A stretch of 64,000 nucleotides of DNA, taken from the NCBI RefSeq assembly GCF_000974445.1, contig NZ_BBOJ01000035.1, forward strand, positions 24,501 through 88,500, written 5' to 3'. Below are positions 47,687 to 59,498 of the stretch, one piece after another (the stretch's first letter is position 1; each line of letters opens with the position of its first letter). Made by a program: the position numbers and the translations under genes. The notes under the pieces were generated by a model. It had not been told where the DNA came from, did not search any database, and saw nothing but the letters and a program-made list of their open reading frames with translations. Source of the DNA: Lentzea aerocolonigenes (GTDB lineage: Bacteria; Actinomycetota; Actinomycetes; Mycobacteriales; Pseudonocardiaceae).

Positions 47687-48147
47687 GACTTCTCCAGGCA
47701 GATCGTGGTCGCGGGTTCGCTGTACGTGCGGATCTCGTGGTCGCCGCACAACGACCGGTCGACGCCGCCGGTGACCCTGGACACGCGCTGCGACCCGCCT
47801 GTGCCGCACATCACCCGTTCGTGGAACGCGTTGGCGCGCTTGAGGCAGTCGCCTTCCTTGACGTTGAGCACGTAGCAGTGCCGCGTCTTGCCACCGGTCT
47901 TGCGGGCGCGCTGGGTCGTCTGGACGAAGTAGTCGCCCTCGGGGCACGACGACCGCTTCGTCTCCTCCTTGACGAGCCGGTAGGTCGCCTCCGGGGAGGC
48001 GCAGTCGGTCTCGTCCATCTCCAGCTCGCCGATCGGCCGGGCGCAGTCACCGACCGAAGGGGTCGAGAGCAGGTCCTTCGCGATGAGGAACCCCGGTACG
48101 GCGATGACCACGGCGATGGCGCCGCAGACCAGCAGGTTGGCCTTCAA
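47683..48147 (-). CDS. Cys-rich membrane-anchored exported protein
   Basis: This 154-residue protein starts at TTG 48147 (MKANLLVCGAIAVVIAVPGFLIAKDLL), giving one N-terminal membrane segment, with a GGAG site about 9 bases upstream. The extracytoplasmic part has the same layout as its neighbour: GDCARPIGEL, TDCASPEATYRL, SSCPEGDYF, RHCYVLNVKEGDCLK and a final TTICLEKS. Tandem duplication of one ancestral gene is the simplest explanation. It is divergent from rpsL. Confidence 0.75.
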   Translation of the reverse strand: MKANLLVCGAIAVVIAVPGFLIAKDLLSTPSVGDCARPIGELEMDETDCASPEATYRLVKEETKRSSCPEGDYFVQTTQRARKTGGKTRHCYVLNVKEGDCLKRANAFHERVMCGTGGSQRVSRVTGGVDRSLCGDHEIRTYSEPATTICLEKS

Positions 48148-48224
48148 AGTGCGTTCTCCGTCACACGAGTACCGTGGGGTCCGGTCGCCATGTCTACTGC
48201 AGGTACGAGCGCGGTACCCCCGTT

Positions 48225-48254
48225 TTGACCCAGGTAGACGTGGGCGGGTATCTT
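48225..48254 (+). promoter_or_regulatory. Strong promoter of rpsL-rpsG-fusA-tuf
   Basis: TTGACC (48225-48230) and TATCTT (48249-48254) with 18 bases between them lie ~200 bases before rpsL. This is the best promoter match in the translation block. Confidence 0.7.
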
Positions 48255-48455
48255 TGCTACTCGTGCCCGACCCATGTCGGGCCGCTCCGCGTGCCCGTGA
48301 GGCAGCGGTGTCCTCCACTCGCAGGGGCAGTTGAACTGTTGCCTGCGGACCTTGGGAGCGGGCGACACGCCCGACCTCGGGTGCAGAGAGGGATCAAGAA
48401 ACACGAGGGTGAACCGAGAGGCGAACCCGCAAAAGACGGAAGAAGCAGCCGGCGA

Positions 48456-48830
48456 ATGCCAACGATCCAGCAGCTGGTCCGCAAGGGCCGCCAGGACAAG
48501 GTGGCCAAGCAGAAGACGGCGGCCCTCAAGGGCTCGCCGCAGCGGCGCGGTGTGTGCACCCGCGTTTACACCACCACCCCCAAGAAGCCGAACTCCGCAC
48601 TGCGCAAGGTCGCTCGCGTCAAGCTGACCAGCGGTATCGAGGTCACGGCCTACATCCCCGGTGAGGGCCACAACCTCCAGGAGCACTCGATGGTGCTCGT
48701 GCGCGGCGGTCGTGTGAAGGACCTGCCGGGTGTTCGTTACAAGATCATCCGTGGCTCTCTCGACACGCAGGGTGTCAAGAACCGCAAGCAGGCTCGCAGC
48801 CGCTACGGCGCGAAGAAGGAGAAGAGCTGA
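48456..48830 (+). CDS. rpsL: 30S ribosomal protein S12
   Basis: This 124-residue S12 starts MPTIQQLVRKGRQDKVAKQK at ATG 48456 and contains the decoding-site loops TTTPKKPNSALRKVARV and VRGGRVKDLPGVRYKIIRG. The lysines that change in streptomycin resistance are wild type. It monitors codon-anticodon pairing. The leader is ~200 bases. The gene shares a base with rpsG. Confidence 0.98.
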   Translation: MPTIQQLVRKGRQDKVAKQKTAALKGSPQRRGVCTRVYTTTPKKPNSALRKVARVKLTSGIEVTAYIPGEGHNLQEHSMVLVRGGRVKDLPGVRYKIIRGSLDTQGVKNRKQARSRYGAKKEKS

Positions 48831-49300
48831 TGCCCCGCAAGGGACCGGCCCCCAGGCGGCCGCTGATCTCCGACCCGGTCTACAGCTCGCCGCTCGTGAC
48901 CCAGCTCATCAACAAGGTGCTGGTCGACGGCAAGCGTTCCGTGGCCGAGAAGATCGTCTACGAAGCGCTCGAAGGTGCTCGCGAGAAGACCGGCACCGAC
49001 CCGGTCGTCACGCTGAAGCGCGCGCTCGACAACGTGAAGCCGGCTCTCGAGGTCAAGAGCCGCCGCGTCGGTGGCGCGACCTACCAGGTCCCGGTCGAGG
49101 TCAAGCCCGGCCGCTCCACCACGCTGGCGCTGCGTTGGCTGATCACCTTCTCGCGGCAGCGCCGTGAGAAGACCATGGTCGAGCGTCTGATGAACGAGCT
49201 GCTCGATGCGAGCAACGGTCTCGGTGCGAGCGTCAAGCGCCGTGAGGACACGCACAAGATGGCCGAGTCCAACAAGGCCTTCGCCCACTACCGCTGGTGA
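48830..49300 (+). CDS. rpsG: 30S ribosomal protein S7
   Basis: This 156-residue S7 starts MPRKGPAPRRPLISDPVYSSPLVTQLINKVL and ends MAESNKAFAHYRW. S7 initiates assembly of the 30S head and in other bacteria represses the str operon mRNA. Its ATG overlaps the rpsL stop (TGATG). Confidence 0.98.
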   Translation: MPRKGPAPRRPLISDPVYSSPLVTQLINKVLVDGKRSVAEKIVYEALEGAREKTGTDPVVTLKRALDNVKPALEVKSRRVGGATYQVPVEVKPGRSTTLALRWLITFSRQRREKTMVERLMNELLDASNGLGASVKRREDTHKMAESNKAFAHYRW

Positions 49301-49306
49301 TGTGAC

Positions 49307-49331
49307 GCCCGGCCTGGACACCAGGCCGGGC
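49307..49331 (+). promoter_or_regulatory. Hairpin between rpsG and fusA
   Basis: An 11-bp perfect stem (49307-49317 with 49321-49331) with a 3-base ACA loop, just after the rpsG stop. It has no U-run and may attenuate or process the transcript. Confidence 0.6.
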
Positions 49332-49378
49332 TCTCCCAGCCCTAGTGAGCTGACAAGCTCAAGACAGGGGAAAGACCC

Positions 49379-51481
<2,103 letters not shown>

Positions 51482-51566
51482 CTCCCCACCGGAGCACCGC
51501 AGTTCGACCGCGGGCTCTCCGGGGGTGAATCCCTGGGGTCCGCTACTTTTAGACCCTGACGTGTAA

Positions 51567-51598
51567 GTCCGGCGGGTGGCCACAAATGCCCGCCGGAC
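51567..51598 (+). promoter_or_regulatory. Hairpin in the fusA-tuf gap
   Basis: GTCCGGCGGG (51567-51576) pairs perfectly with CCCGCCGGAC (51589-51598), 30 bases before the tuf start. It could attenuate or stabilise the message; no clear separate tuf promoter is seen. Confidence 0.6.
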
Positions 51599-51628
51599 CA
51601 GCAAAAAGAAGTCCAGGAGGACAATCCA

Positions 51629-52822
<1,194 letters not shown>

Positions 52823-52845
52823 CCTAGCAGCACCCAGTTCGGCGA

Positions 52846-52879
52846 AAGGCCGGGCCAACGGTTCCGTTGGCCCGGCCTT
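52846..52879 (+). terminator. Terminator of the str operon
   Basis: A perfect 15-bp stem (52846-52860 with 52865-52879) around GTTC, followed by CGTCGTTG. Confidence 0.9.
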
Positions 52880-53409
52880 CGTCGTTGCCAGGTCGAAGTT
52901 GTGCGACAGCTCACGTCGGGCTGTCGCCATGCGCAGGGGTGTGGGCCCGCGTCGGGGATCCTGTTGCCCGGCAACGGAACCGTCGTGCTCGTCGCTCCAC
53001 ACGCGACGAACAGGACGGCTCACCGGCCAAGATCCTGACGTGATCTGGCTCCAACTCACCCACCCCGATTTGGAGCGCCTCACGCCCGTGTGGCATCCTT
53101 TACGGGTTGCTCGACGAAGGCCGGGTCGCATCCGTGCGTGCCTGAGCCCTTCGACCGAGCGTCCGCGCCCTGTTAGTGAACGCCTCCTTGCGGAGATGGG
53201 CATCAGGGTGCAAGGGCTGTGGTAGGCCCAATCCCACCGGGGAGACCTTGAGTGGGACCGGTATGCGCACCGGGCGCGACACGCCCGACCGCGTGGACCG
53301 GGCACCATGACACTTCAACAGGGGCGGAGCGCGCCAAGAGGCTGTAACAGGCCTCATCCGAGGCACCGCACCGCAGCGGTTACGAGAAGCAGAGGAACGG
53401 CAAGCCATC
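52880..53409 (+). other. Intergenic region and long leader upstream of the S10 operon
   Basis: No gene is credible in these 530 bases. A possible promoter is TTGGAG (53070-53075) with CATCCT (53094-53099), 18 bases apart, giving a ~300-base leader before rpsJ, ending in AGAGGAAC. In other bacteria L4 regulates this operon through the leader; no proof here. Confidence 0.5.
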
Positions 53410-53715
53410 ATGGCGGGACAAAAGATCCGCATCCGGCTCAAGGCCTACGACCACGAAGCGATCGACGCGTCTGCGCGCAAGATCGTGGAGACCGTGACGC
53501 GCACCGGCGCTCGGGTCGTCGGGCCGGTGCCGCTGCCCACTGAGAAGAACGTGTACTGCGTCATCCGCTCGCCGCACAAGTACAAGGACTCGCGCGAGCA
53601 CTTCGAGATGCGCACGCACAAGCGGCTGATCGACATCCTCGACCCGACGCCGAAGACGGTTGACGCGCTCATGCGCATCGACCTGCCGGCCAGCGTCGAC
53701 GTCAACATCCAGTAA
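53410..53715 (+). CDS. rpsJ: 30S ribosomal protein S10
   Basis: This 101-residue S10 starts MAGQKIRIRLKAYDHEAIDASARKIVETVTRTGA and contains the loop that docks in the 30S head (SPHKYKDSREHFEMRTHKRLID). It also serves as NusE in antitermination with NusB and NusG. First gene of the S10 cluster. ATG 53410 follows a purine-rich site. Confidence 0.98.
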   Translation: MAGQKIRIRLKAYDHEAIDASARKIVETVTRTGARVVGPVPLPTEKNVYCVIRSPHKYKDSREHFEMRTHKRLIDILDPTPKTVDALMRIDLPASVDVNIQ

Positions 53716-53742
53716 GCGTTGGGCGCGGAGAGTAACGGACCA

Positions 53743-54393
53743 ATGTCTGACAGGCAGATGAAGGGCATCCTGGGCACCAAGCTCGGCATGACTCAGGTCT
53801 TCGACGAGAACAACCGGGTCGTCCCGGTGACCGTCGTCAAGGCCGAGCCGAATGTCGTCACCCAGGTTCGCACCGAAGAGAAGGACGGCTACACCGCCGT
53901 CCAGCTGGCGGCCGGCGCGATTGACCCGCGCAAGGTCAACAAGCCCGTCGCGGGCCACTTCGCCAAGGCCGGGGTCACGCCCCGCCGCCACCTGGTGGAG
54001 CTGCGCACGACGGACGCCGGCGAGTACACGGTCGGCCAGGAGATCACCGCTGAGGTGTTCGAGGCCGGCGCTGTTGTCGACATCACCGGCACCAGCAAGG
54101 GCAAGGGCACCGCGGGTGTCATGAAGCGCCACAACTTCCGGGGCCTCGGCTCCAGCCACGGCACCCAGCGCAAGCACCGCTCGCCGGGTTCCATCGGTGG
54201 CTGCGCCACTCCGGGTCGCGTCTTCAAGGGTCTGCGCATGGCCGGCCGCATGGGCCACGTGCGCGTCACGACCCAGAACCTGAAGGTGCACAAGATCGAC
54301 GCCGAGAACGGCCTGCTGCTCATCAAGGGCGCTGTTCCCGGCCCCAAGGGTGGTCTGGTGTTCGTCCGGACTGCTGCGAAGGGTGGTGCCTGA
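53743..54393 (+). CDS. rplC: 50S ribosomal protein L3
   Basis: This 216-residue L3 starts at ATG 53743 (MSDRQMKGILGTKLGMTQVFDENN), with GGAGAG upstream. The conserved loop near the peptidyl-transferase centre is intact (HRSPGSIGGCATPGRVFKG). The last base of its stop is the first base of rplD. Confidence 0.97.
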   Translation: MSDRQMKGILGTKLGMTQVFDENNRVVPVTVVKAEPNVVTQVRTEEKDGYTAVQLAAGAIDPRKVNKPVAGHFAKAGVTPRRHLVELRTTDAGEYTVGQEITAEVFEAGAVVDITGTSKGKGTAGVMKRHNFRGLGSSHGTQRKHRSPGSIGGCATPGRVFKGLRMAGRMGHVRVTTQNLKVHKIDAENGLLLIKGAVPGPKGGLVFVRTAAKGGA

Positions 54394-55079
54394 TGTCGAC
54401 TGTTGAGATCCGCACCCCGGACGGCAAGTCCGCCGGCACGGTTGAGCTCCCGTCGGCCATTTTCGACGCGCAGGCGAACGTCGCGCTGCTGCACCAGGTT
54501 GTCGTCGGCCAGCAGGCCGCCGCTCGCCAGGGCACGCACGCCACGAAGACCCGCGGCGAGGTGTCCGGTGGTGGCAAGAAGCCGTACCGCCAGAAGGGCA
54601 CCGGTCGCGCCCGCCAGGGTTCGACGCGTGCGCCGCAGTTCGCCGGCGGTGGCGTCGTCCACGGCCCGCAGCCGCGTGACTACACCCAGCGGACCCCCAA
54701 GAAGATGAAGGCCGCCGCTCTGCGTGGCGCCCTCTCCGACCGGGCCCGCGCCAACCAGGTGCACGTCGTGTCCGGCCTGGTGGACGGGGACACCCCGTCG
54801 ACCAAGACCGCACGCAAGGTCCTGGAGTCGGTCACCCAGGCTCGTCGCGTTCTCGTGGTGCTCAACCGCACCGACGAGGTCGCGTGGGTCAGCGTGCGGA
54901 ACCTTCCGCACGTGCACGTGATCGCGCCCGACCAGCTCAACACCTACGACGTGCTCGTCAACGACGACGTGGTGTTCACCAAGGACTCGCTCGACGTGTT
55001 CCTCGCCAGCAAGGCCCAGCAGGGTCGTGGCTCGGCTGAGGGCGCGGCGGTCGTGGTGGACGAGGAGGCTTCCAAGTGA
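54393..55079 (+). CDS. rplD: 50S ribosomal protein L4
   Basis: This 228-residue L4 has the exit-tunnel loop GGGKKPYRQKGTGRARQGSTRAPQFAGGGVVHGP and a C-terminal Rossmann-like part. L4 represses the S10 operon in E. coli. A C-terminal acidic extension (GSAEGAAVVVDEEASK) is actinobacterial. The stop overlaps rplW (GTGA). Confidence 0.97.
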   Translation: MSTVEIRTPDGKSAGTVELPSAIFDAQANVALLHQVVVGQQAAARQGTHATKTRGEVSGGGKKPYRQKGTGRARQGSTRAPQFAGGGVVHGPQPRDYTQRTPKKMKAAALRGALSDRARANQVHVVSGLVDGDTPSTKTARKVLESVTQARRVLVVLNRTDEVAWVSVRNLPHVHVIAPDQLNTYDVLVNDDVVFTKDSLDVFLASKAQQGRGSAEGAAVVVDEEASK

Positions 55080-55375
55080 TCCCCGACCACAGGGACATCT
55101 TGCTCGCGCCGGTGATCTCCGAGAAGTCCTACGGGCTTCTTGAGGAGAACAAGTACACCTTCTTGGTGGCGCCGGGTTCGAACAAGACCCAGATCAAGAT
55201 CGCCGTGGAGAAGGTCTTCGGCGTGAAGGTCGTCAGCGTCAACACCATCAACCGGCAGGGCAAGCGCAAGCGCACCCGCACCGGGTTCGGCAAGCGCAAG
55301 GACACGAAGCGCGCGATCGTGACCCTGTCCTCGGACAGCAAGCCGATCGAGATCTTCGGCGGCCCTGCCGCCTGA
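55076..55375 (+). CDS. rplW: 50S ribosomal protein L23
   Basis: This 99-residue L23 (DILLAPVISEKSYGLLEENKYTFLV... VKVVSVNTINRQGKRKR) lines the tunnel exit where trigger factor and SRP dock. It starts at GTG 55076, 4 bases inside rplD. Confidence 0.97.
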   Translation: MIPDHRDILLAPVISEKSYGLLEENKYTFLVAPGSNKTQIKIAVEKVFGVKVVSVNTINRQGKRKRTRTGFGKRKDTKRAIVTLSSDSKPIEIFGGPAA

Positions 55376-55394
55376 TGACGAGGACTGCGTAGAG

Positions 55395-56228
55395 ATGGGC
55401 ATTCGCAAGTACAAGCCGACGACTCCCGGTCGTCGCGGTGCGAGCGTCTCCGACTTCGCCGAGATCACTCGGTCGACGCCGGAGAAGTCGCTGATCCGCC
55501 CGCTGCACAAGCTGGGTGGCCGCAACGCTTCGGGCAAGATCACCACGCGGCACAAGGGTGGCGGTCACAAGCGGGCTTACCGCCTGATCGACTTCCGTCG
55601 CCACGACAAGGACGGCGTGCCGGCCAAGGTCGCTCACATCGAGTACGACCCGAACCGCACCGCGCGCATCGCGCTGCTGCACTACGCGGACGGCGAGAAG
55701 CGCTACATCATCGCCCCGGAGAAGCTCAAGCAGGGTGACACGGTTGAGAACGGCCCCAAGGCCGACATCAAGCCGGGCAACAACCTGCCGCTGCGCAACA
55801 TCCCGGTCGGTTCCGTGATTCACGCGATCGAGCTCCGCCCCGGTGGCGGCGCGAAGATCGCTCGCTCCGCCGGCGCCTCGGTTCAGCTCGTGGCGAAGGA
55901 CGGCCCGTACGCCCAGCTGCGGATGCCTTCGGGCGAGATCCGCAACGTGGACGTGCGCTGCCGCGCCACGCTCGGCGAGGTCGGCAACAAGGAGCACCAG
56001 AACATCAACTGGGGCAAGGCAGGCCGCATGCGGTGGAAGGGCAAGAAGCCCACCGTGCGTGGTGTCGCCATGAACCCCGTTGACCACCCGCACGGTGGTG
56101 GTGAGGGCAAGACCTCCGGTGGTCGCCACCCGGTCAACCCGGCTGGTAAGCCCGAGGGTCGTACTCGCCGCCGCAAGCCAAGCGACAAGCTCATCGTCCG
56201 GCGTCGTCGCACCGGTAAGAAGCGCTGA
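55395..56228 (+). CDS. rplB: 50S ribosomal protein L2
   Basis: This 277-residue L2 starts MGIRKYKPTTPGRRGASVSDF and carries the peptidyl-transferase-proximal motif VAMNPVDHPHGGGEGKTSGG with its essential histidine. The C-terminus is basic (LIVRRRRTGKKR). The ribosome-binding site is weak (GTAGAG). Confidence 0.98.
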   Translation: MGIRKYKPTTPGRRGASVSDFAEITRSTPEKSLIRPLHKLGGRNASGKITTRHKGGGHKRAYRLIDFRRHDKDGVPAKVAHIEYDPNRTARIALLHYADGEKRYIIAPEKLKQGDTVENGPKADIKPGNNLPLRNIPVGSVIHAIELRPGGGAKIARSAGASVQLVAKDGPYAQLRMPSGEIRNVDVRCRATLGEVGNKEHQNINWGKAGRMRWKGKKPTVRGVAMNPVDHPHGGGEGKTSGGRHPVNPAGKPEGRTRRRKPSDKLIVRRRRTGKKR

Positions 56229-56246
56229 GCAGGGAGGGAGTGAAGG

Positions 56247-56528
56247 ATGCCTCGCAGCCTTAAGAAGGGCCCCTTCGTGGACGACCACCTGCTCAAGAAG
56301 GTGGACGTTCTCAACGAGTCGGGCAAGAAGACCGTCATCAAGACGTGGTCCCGCCGGTCCACGATCATCCCGGACATGCTGGGTCACACCATCGCGGTGC
56401 ACGACGGCCGCAAGCACGTCCCGGTGTTCGTGACCGAGGCCATGGTCGGGCACAAGCTGGGCGAGTTCGCCCCGACCCGCACCTTCAAGGGCCACATCAA
56501 GGACGACCGGAAGTCTCGTCGCCGCTAG
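56247..56528 (+). CDS. rpsS: 30S ribosomal protein S19
   Basis: This 93-residue S19 (MPRSLKKGPFVDDHLLKKVDVLNESGKK... FVTEAMVGHKLGEFAPTRTFKGH) lies in the 30S head near the A site. GGGAGGGAG precedes ATG 56247. Confidence 0.98.
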   Translation: MPRSLKKGPFVDDHLLKKVDVLNESGKKTVIKTWSRRSTIIPDMLGHTIAVHDGRKHVPVFVTEAMVGHKLGEFAPTRTFKGHIKDDRKSRRR

Positions 56529-56562
56529 GCGTCGAACTGAGAAGAGCAAGGGAAAAGCAGCG

Positions 56563-56961
56563 ATGAACGCCCGTAAGGACGCTGAGGCGCAGGAGTTTCC
56601 GCGCGCCGTGGCTCGGGCTCGCTACGTCCGCGACACCCCCATGAAGGTCCGTCGCGTCGTCGAGCTCATCAAGGGTCGTAACGCCAGCGAGGCCCTGGCC
56701 GTGCTCCAGTTCGCGCCCCAGGCCGCTTCTGAGCCGGTCGCGAAGGTGCTCGCCAGCGCCATGGCCAACGCCGAGAACAACCTGTCCCTGGACCCCGACA
56801 CCCTCTGGGTTTCGGCGGCCTTTGTGGACGAGGGTCCGACCCTCAAGCGTTTCCGCCCGCGTGCCCAGGGCCGCGCGTACCGGATCCGCAAGCGGACGAG
56901 CCACATCACCATCGAGGTGGAGTCTCGTCCCAAGAAGACCAGCGCGAAGGGAACGCGGTAG
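56563..56961 (+). CDS. rplV: 50S ribosomal protein L22
   Basis: This 132-residue L22 includes MKVRRVVELIKGRNASEALAVLQF and the tunnel-lining beta hairpin (GPTLKRFRPRAQGRAYRIRKRTSHITI), where macrolide-resistance deletions occur; it is intact here. The stop shares a base with rpsC. Confidence 0.98.
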   Translation: MNARKDAEAQEFPRAVARARYVRDTPMKVRRVVELIKGRNASEALAVLQFAPQAASEPVAKVLASAMANAENNLSLDPDTLWVSAAFVDEGPTLKRFRPRAQGRAYRIRKRTSHITIEVESRPKKTSAKGTR

Positions 56962-57797
56962 TGGGCCAGAAGATCAACCCGCACGGCTTCCGGCTGGGGA
57001 TCACCACCGACTGGAAGTCCCGCTGGTACGCAGACAAGCAGTACGCCGAGTACGTGGCCGAGGACGTCAAGATCCGTCGGCTGCTCTCGCGCGGCATGGA
57101 GCGTGCCGGCATCTCCAAGGTGGAGATCGAGCGCACCCGTGACCGGGTTCGCGTCGACATCCACACCGCCCGGCCGGGCATCGTCATCGGCCGTCGCGGT
57201 GCCGAGGCGGACCGCATCCGCGGTGAGCTGGAGAAGCTCACCAAGAAGCAGGTCCAGCTGAACATCCTCGAGGTCAAGAGCCCCGAGTCGGACGCGCAGC
57301 TCGTGGCACAGGGTGTCGCCGAGCAGCTGTCCAACCGCGTCGCCTTCCGGCGCGCGATGCGCAAGGCCATTCAGTCGGCCATGCGTTCGCCGCAGGTCAA
57401 GGGCATCCGCGTGCAGTGCGGCGGTCGCCTGGGCGGCGCTGAGATGTCCCGCTCGGAGCACTACCGCGACGGCCGCGTGCCGCTGCACACGCTCCGCGCC
57501 AACATCGACTACGGCTTCTTCGAGGCCCGCACCACGTTCGGCCGTATCGGCGTGAAGGTGTGGATCTACAAGGGCGACATCGTCGGTGGCATCTCCGCCA
57601 AGCGCGCGCTCGACGCGGCTGCGCCTTCGCAGGCCGACCGCGCCCCGCGTCGCGACCGTGGCGAGCGTCCGAACCGGGCCCGTCGCTCCGGTGCCAGCGG
57701 CACCACCGCGACGAGCACCGAGGCCGGCCGTGCCGCCGCTGACGCCTCCGCGGCGTCCAGCGAGGCCCCGGCTGCTGCAGAGAAGACGGAGAGCTGA
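56961..57797 (+). CDS. rpsC: 30S ribosomal protein S3
   Basis: This 278-residue S3 starts at GTG 56961 (MGQKINPHGFRLGITTDWKSRW). It has the KH domain with RPGIVIGRRGAEADRIR and the core segment RVPLHTLRANIDYGFFEARTTFG. The C-terminal ~65 residues are an Ala/Arg-rich tail found in actinobacteria. It lines the mRNA entry channel. Confidence 0.98.
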   Translation: MGQKINPHGFRLGITTDWKSRWYADKQYAEYVAEDVKIRRLLSRGMERAGISKVEIERTRDRVRVDIHTARPGIVIGRRGAEADRIRGELEKLTKKQVQLNILEVKSPESDAQLVAQGVAEQLSNRVAFRRAMRKAIQSAMRSPQVKGIRVQCGGRLGGAEMSRSEHYRDGRVPLHTLRANIDYGFFEARTTFGRIGVKVWIYKGDIVGGISAKRALDAAAPSQADRAPRRDRGERPNRARRSGASGTTATSTEAGRAAADASAASSEAPAAAEKTES

Positions 57798-57800
57798 GTC

Positions 57801-58220
57801 ATGCTCATCCCGCGCAGGGTCAAGCACCGCAAGCAGCACCACCCCAAGCGGTCGGGTGCTGCCAAGGGCGGCACGAAGGTCACCTTCGGTGAGTACGGCA
57901 TCCAGGCTCTGGAGCCGGCGTACGTCACCAACAGGCAGATCGAGTCCGCTCGTATCGCCATCACGCGCCACATCCGTCGTGGCGGCAAGGTCTGGATCAA
58001 CATCTTCCCGGACCGTCCGCTGACGAAGAAGCCGGCCGAGACCCGCATGGGTTCCGGTAAGGGTTCGCCGGAGTGGTGGGTGGCCAACGTCAAGCCGGGT
58101 CGCGTCCTCTTCGAGATGGCCTTCCCGAACGAGCAGGTCGCTCGCGAGGCGCTCCGCCGCGCGATCCACAAGCTCCCGATGAAGTGCCGCATCGTTACGC
58201 GTGAGGGTGGTGAGTTCTGA
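57801..58220 (+). CDS. rplP: 50S ribosomal protein L16
   Basis: This 139-residue L16 starts MLIPRRVKHRKQHHPKRSGAAKGGTKV and ends MKCRIVTREGGEF. It helps form the A-site tRNA binding region. ATG 57801 is 3 bases after the rpsC stop, and the stop shares a base with rpmC. Confidence 0.98.
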   Translation: MLIPRRVKHRKQHHPKRSGAAKGGTKVTFGEYGIQALEPAYVTNRQIESARIAITRHIRRGGKVWINIFPDRPLTKKPAETRMGSGKGSPEWWVANVKPGRVLFEMAFPNEQVAREALRRAIHKLPMKCRIVTREGGEF

Positions 58221-58462
58221 TGGCAGCGGGTACCACCGCTTCCGAGCTGCGTGAGCTCACCGAGGAAGAGCTCGTGCTGCGTCTGAAGGAATCGAAGGAA
58301 GAGCTCTTCAACCTTCGCTTCCAGATGGCCACGGGCCAGCTCGACAACAACCGGCGGCTGCGCACGGTCCGGCACGACATCGCCCGGATCTACACCGTGA
58401 TGCGGGAGCGGGAGCTCGGCCTCTCCGCTTCGCCGGAATCCACTGGTGAGGGTGCGGCATGA
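58220..58462 (+). CDS. rpmC: 50S ribosomal protein L29
   Basis: This 80-residue L29 has the two-helix core ELRELTEEELVLRLKESKEELFNLRFQMATGQLDN and a short tail. It sits near the tunnel exit with L23. Both ends overlap the neighbouring genes. Confidence 0.96.
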   Translation: MAAGTTASELRELTEEELVLRLKESKEELFNLRFQMATGQLDNNRRLRTVRHDIARIYTVMRERELGLSASPESTGEGAA

Positions 58463-58740
58463 CCGACAGCAACGAAGTTCAGACCGAGAAGCGCAACGAC
58501 CGCAAGGTCCGTGAGGGCCTCGTCGTGTCCGACAAGATGGACAAGACGATCGTGGTTGCGCTCGAGGACCGCAAGAAGCACCCGCGTTACTCCAAGATCA
58601 TGCGCTCCACCACCAAGGTGAAGGTGCACGACGAGGAGAACGCGGCGGGCATCGGCGACCGCGTCCTGCTCATGGAGACCCGGCCCCTGTCGGCGACCAA
58701 GCGCTGGCGGCTCGTCGAGATCCTCGAGAAGGCCAAGTAA
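58459..58740 (+). CDS. rpsQ: 30S ribosomal protein S17
   Basis: This 93-residue S17 includes RKVREGLVVSDKMDKTIVVALEDRKKHPRYSKIMR and METRPLSATKRWRLVEILEKAK. It binds 16S rRNA early in assembly. ATG overlaps rpmC by 4 bases. It is the last gene of the S10-type part before a 70-base gap. Confidence 0.97.
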   Translation: MTDSNEVQTEKRNDRKVREGLVVSDKMDKTIVVALEDRKKHPRYSKIMRSTTKVKVHDEENAAGIGDRVLLMETRPLSATKRWRLVEILEKAK

Positions 58741-58760
58741 GTCCTTTCTAGACAGACCGA

Positions 58761-58787
58761 GCCCGTCGGGTCGGAAATCCGGCGGGC
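58761..58787 (+). promoter_or_regulatory. Hairpin between rpsQ and rplN
   Basis: GCCCGTCGG (58761-58769) pairs with CCGGCGGGC (58779-58787), with one wobble and a 9-base loop. It marks the classic boundary between the S10 and spc operons and may attenuate read-through. Confidence 0.6.
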
Positions 58788-58810
58788 CAGGAATGGTCAG
58801 GAGCAAGTAA

Positions 58811-59179
58811 GTGATTCAGCAGGAGTCGCGGCTTCGTGTCGCCGACAACACTGGTGCGAAGGAGATCCTTTGCATCCGTGTTCTCGGTGGTTCGGGCCGC
58901 CGCTACGCGGGCATCGGCGACATCATCGTCGCGACCGTCAAGGACGCGATCCCCGGTGCCGGCGTGAAGAAGGGTGACGTCGTCAAGGCCGTCATCGTCC
59001 GCACCGTCAAGGAGCGCCGTCGCGCGGATGGCTCGTACATCCGCTTCGACGAGAACGCCGCCGTGCTCATCAAGAACGACAACGAGCCGCGCGGTACCCG
59101 CATCTTCGGCCCGGTCGGTCGTGAGCTGCGCGACAAGAAGTTCATGAAGATCATCTCGCTGGCTCCGGAGGTGCTCTGA
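58811..59179 (+). CDS. rplN: 50S ribosomal protein L14
   Basis: This 122-residue L14 starts at GTG 58811 behind AGGAGC (MIQQESRLRVADNTGAKEILCIRVLGG). It contacts 16S rRNA in an intersubunit bridge. First gene of the spc section. Confidence 0.98.
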   Translation: MIQQESRLRVADNTGAKEILCIRVLGGSGRRYAGIGDIIVATVKDAIPGAGVKKGDVVKAVIVRTVKERRRADGSYIRFDENAAVLIKNDNEPRGTRIFGPVGRELRDKKFMKIISLAPEVL

Positions 59180-59181
59180 CC

Positions 59182-59496
59182 ATGAAGGTGAAGAAGGGCG
59201 ACACGGTCGTCGTTATCGCCGGCAAGGACAAGGGCGCGAAGGGCAAGGTCATCCAGGCCTACCCGGAGACCGGCAAGGTCCTGGTCGAGGGCGTCAACCG
59301 GATCAAGAAGCACACCCGGATCACGCAGACCCAGCGTGGCGCGCAGTCCGGTGGCATCGTGACCCAGGAAGCCCCGATCAACGTCTCCAACGTGATGGTG
59401 GTCGACTCGGACGGCAAGCCGACCCGTGTTGGTTACCGTACGAACGACGAGGGCAAGCGGGTCCGCATTTCCCGTCGTAACGGGAAGGACATCTGA
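59182..59496 (+). CDS. rplX: 50S ribosomal protein L24
   Basis: This 104-residue L24 has the KOW motif near its start (KVKKGDTVVVIAGKDKGAKGKVIQ). It initiates 50S assembly. It starts 2 bases after the rplN stop. Confidence 0.98.
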   Translation: MKVKKGDTVVVIAGKDKGAKGKVIQAYPETGKVLVEGVNRIKKHTRITQTQRGAQSGGIVTQEAPINVSNVMVVDSDGKPTRVGYRTNDEGKRVRISRRNGKDI

Positions 59497-59498
59497 GC

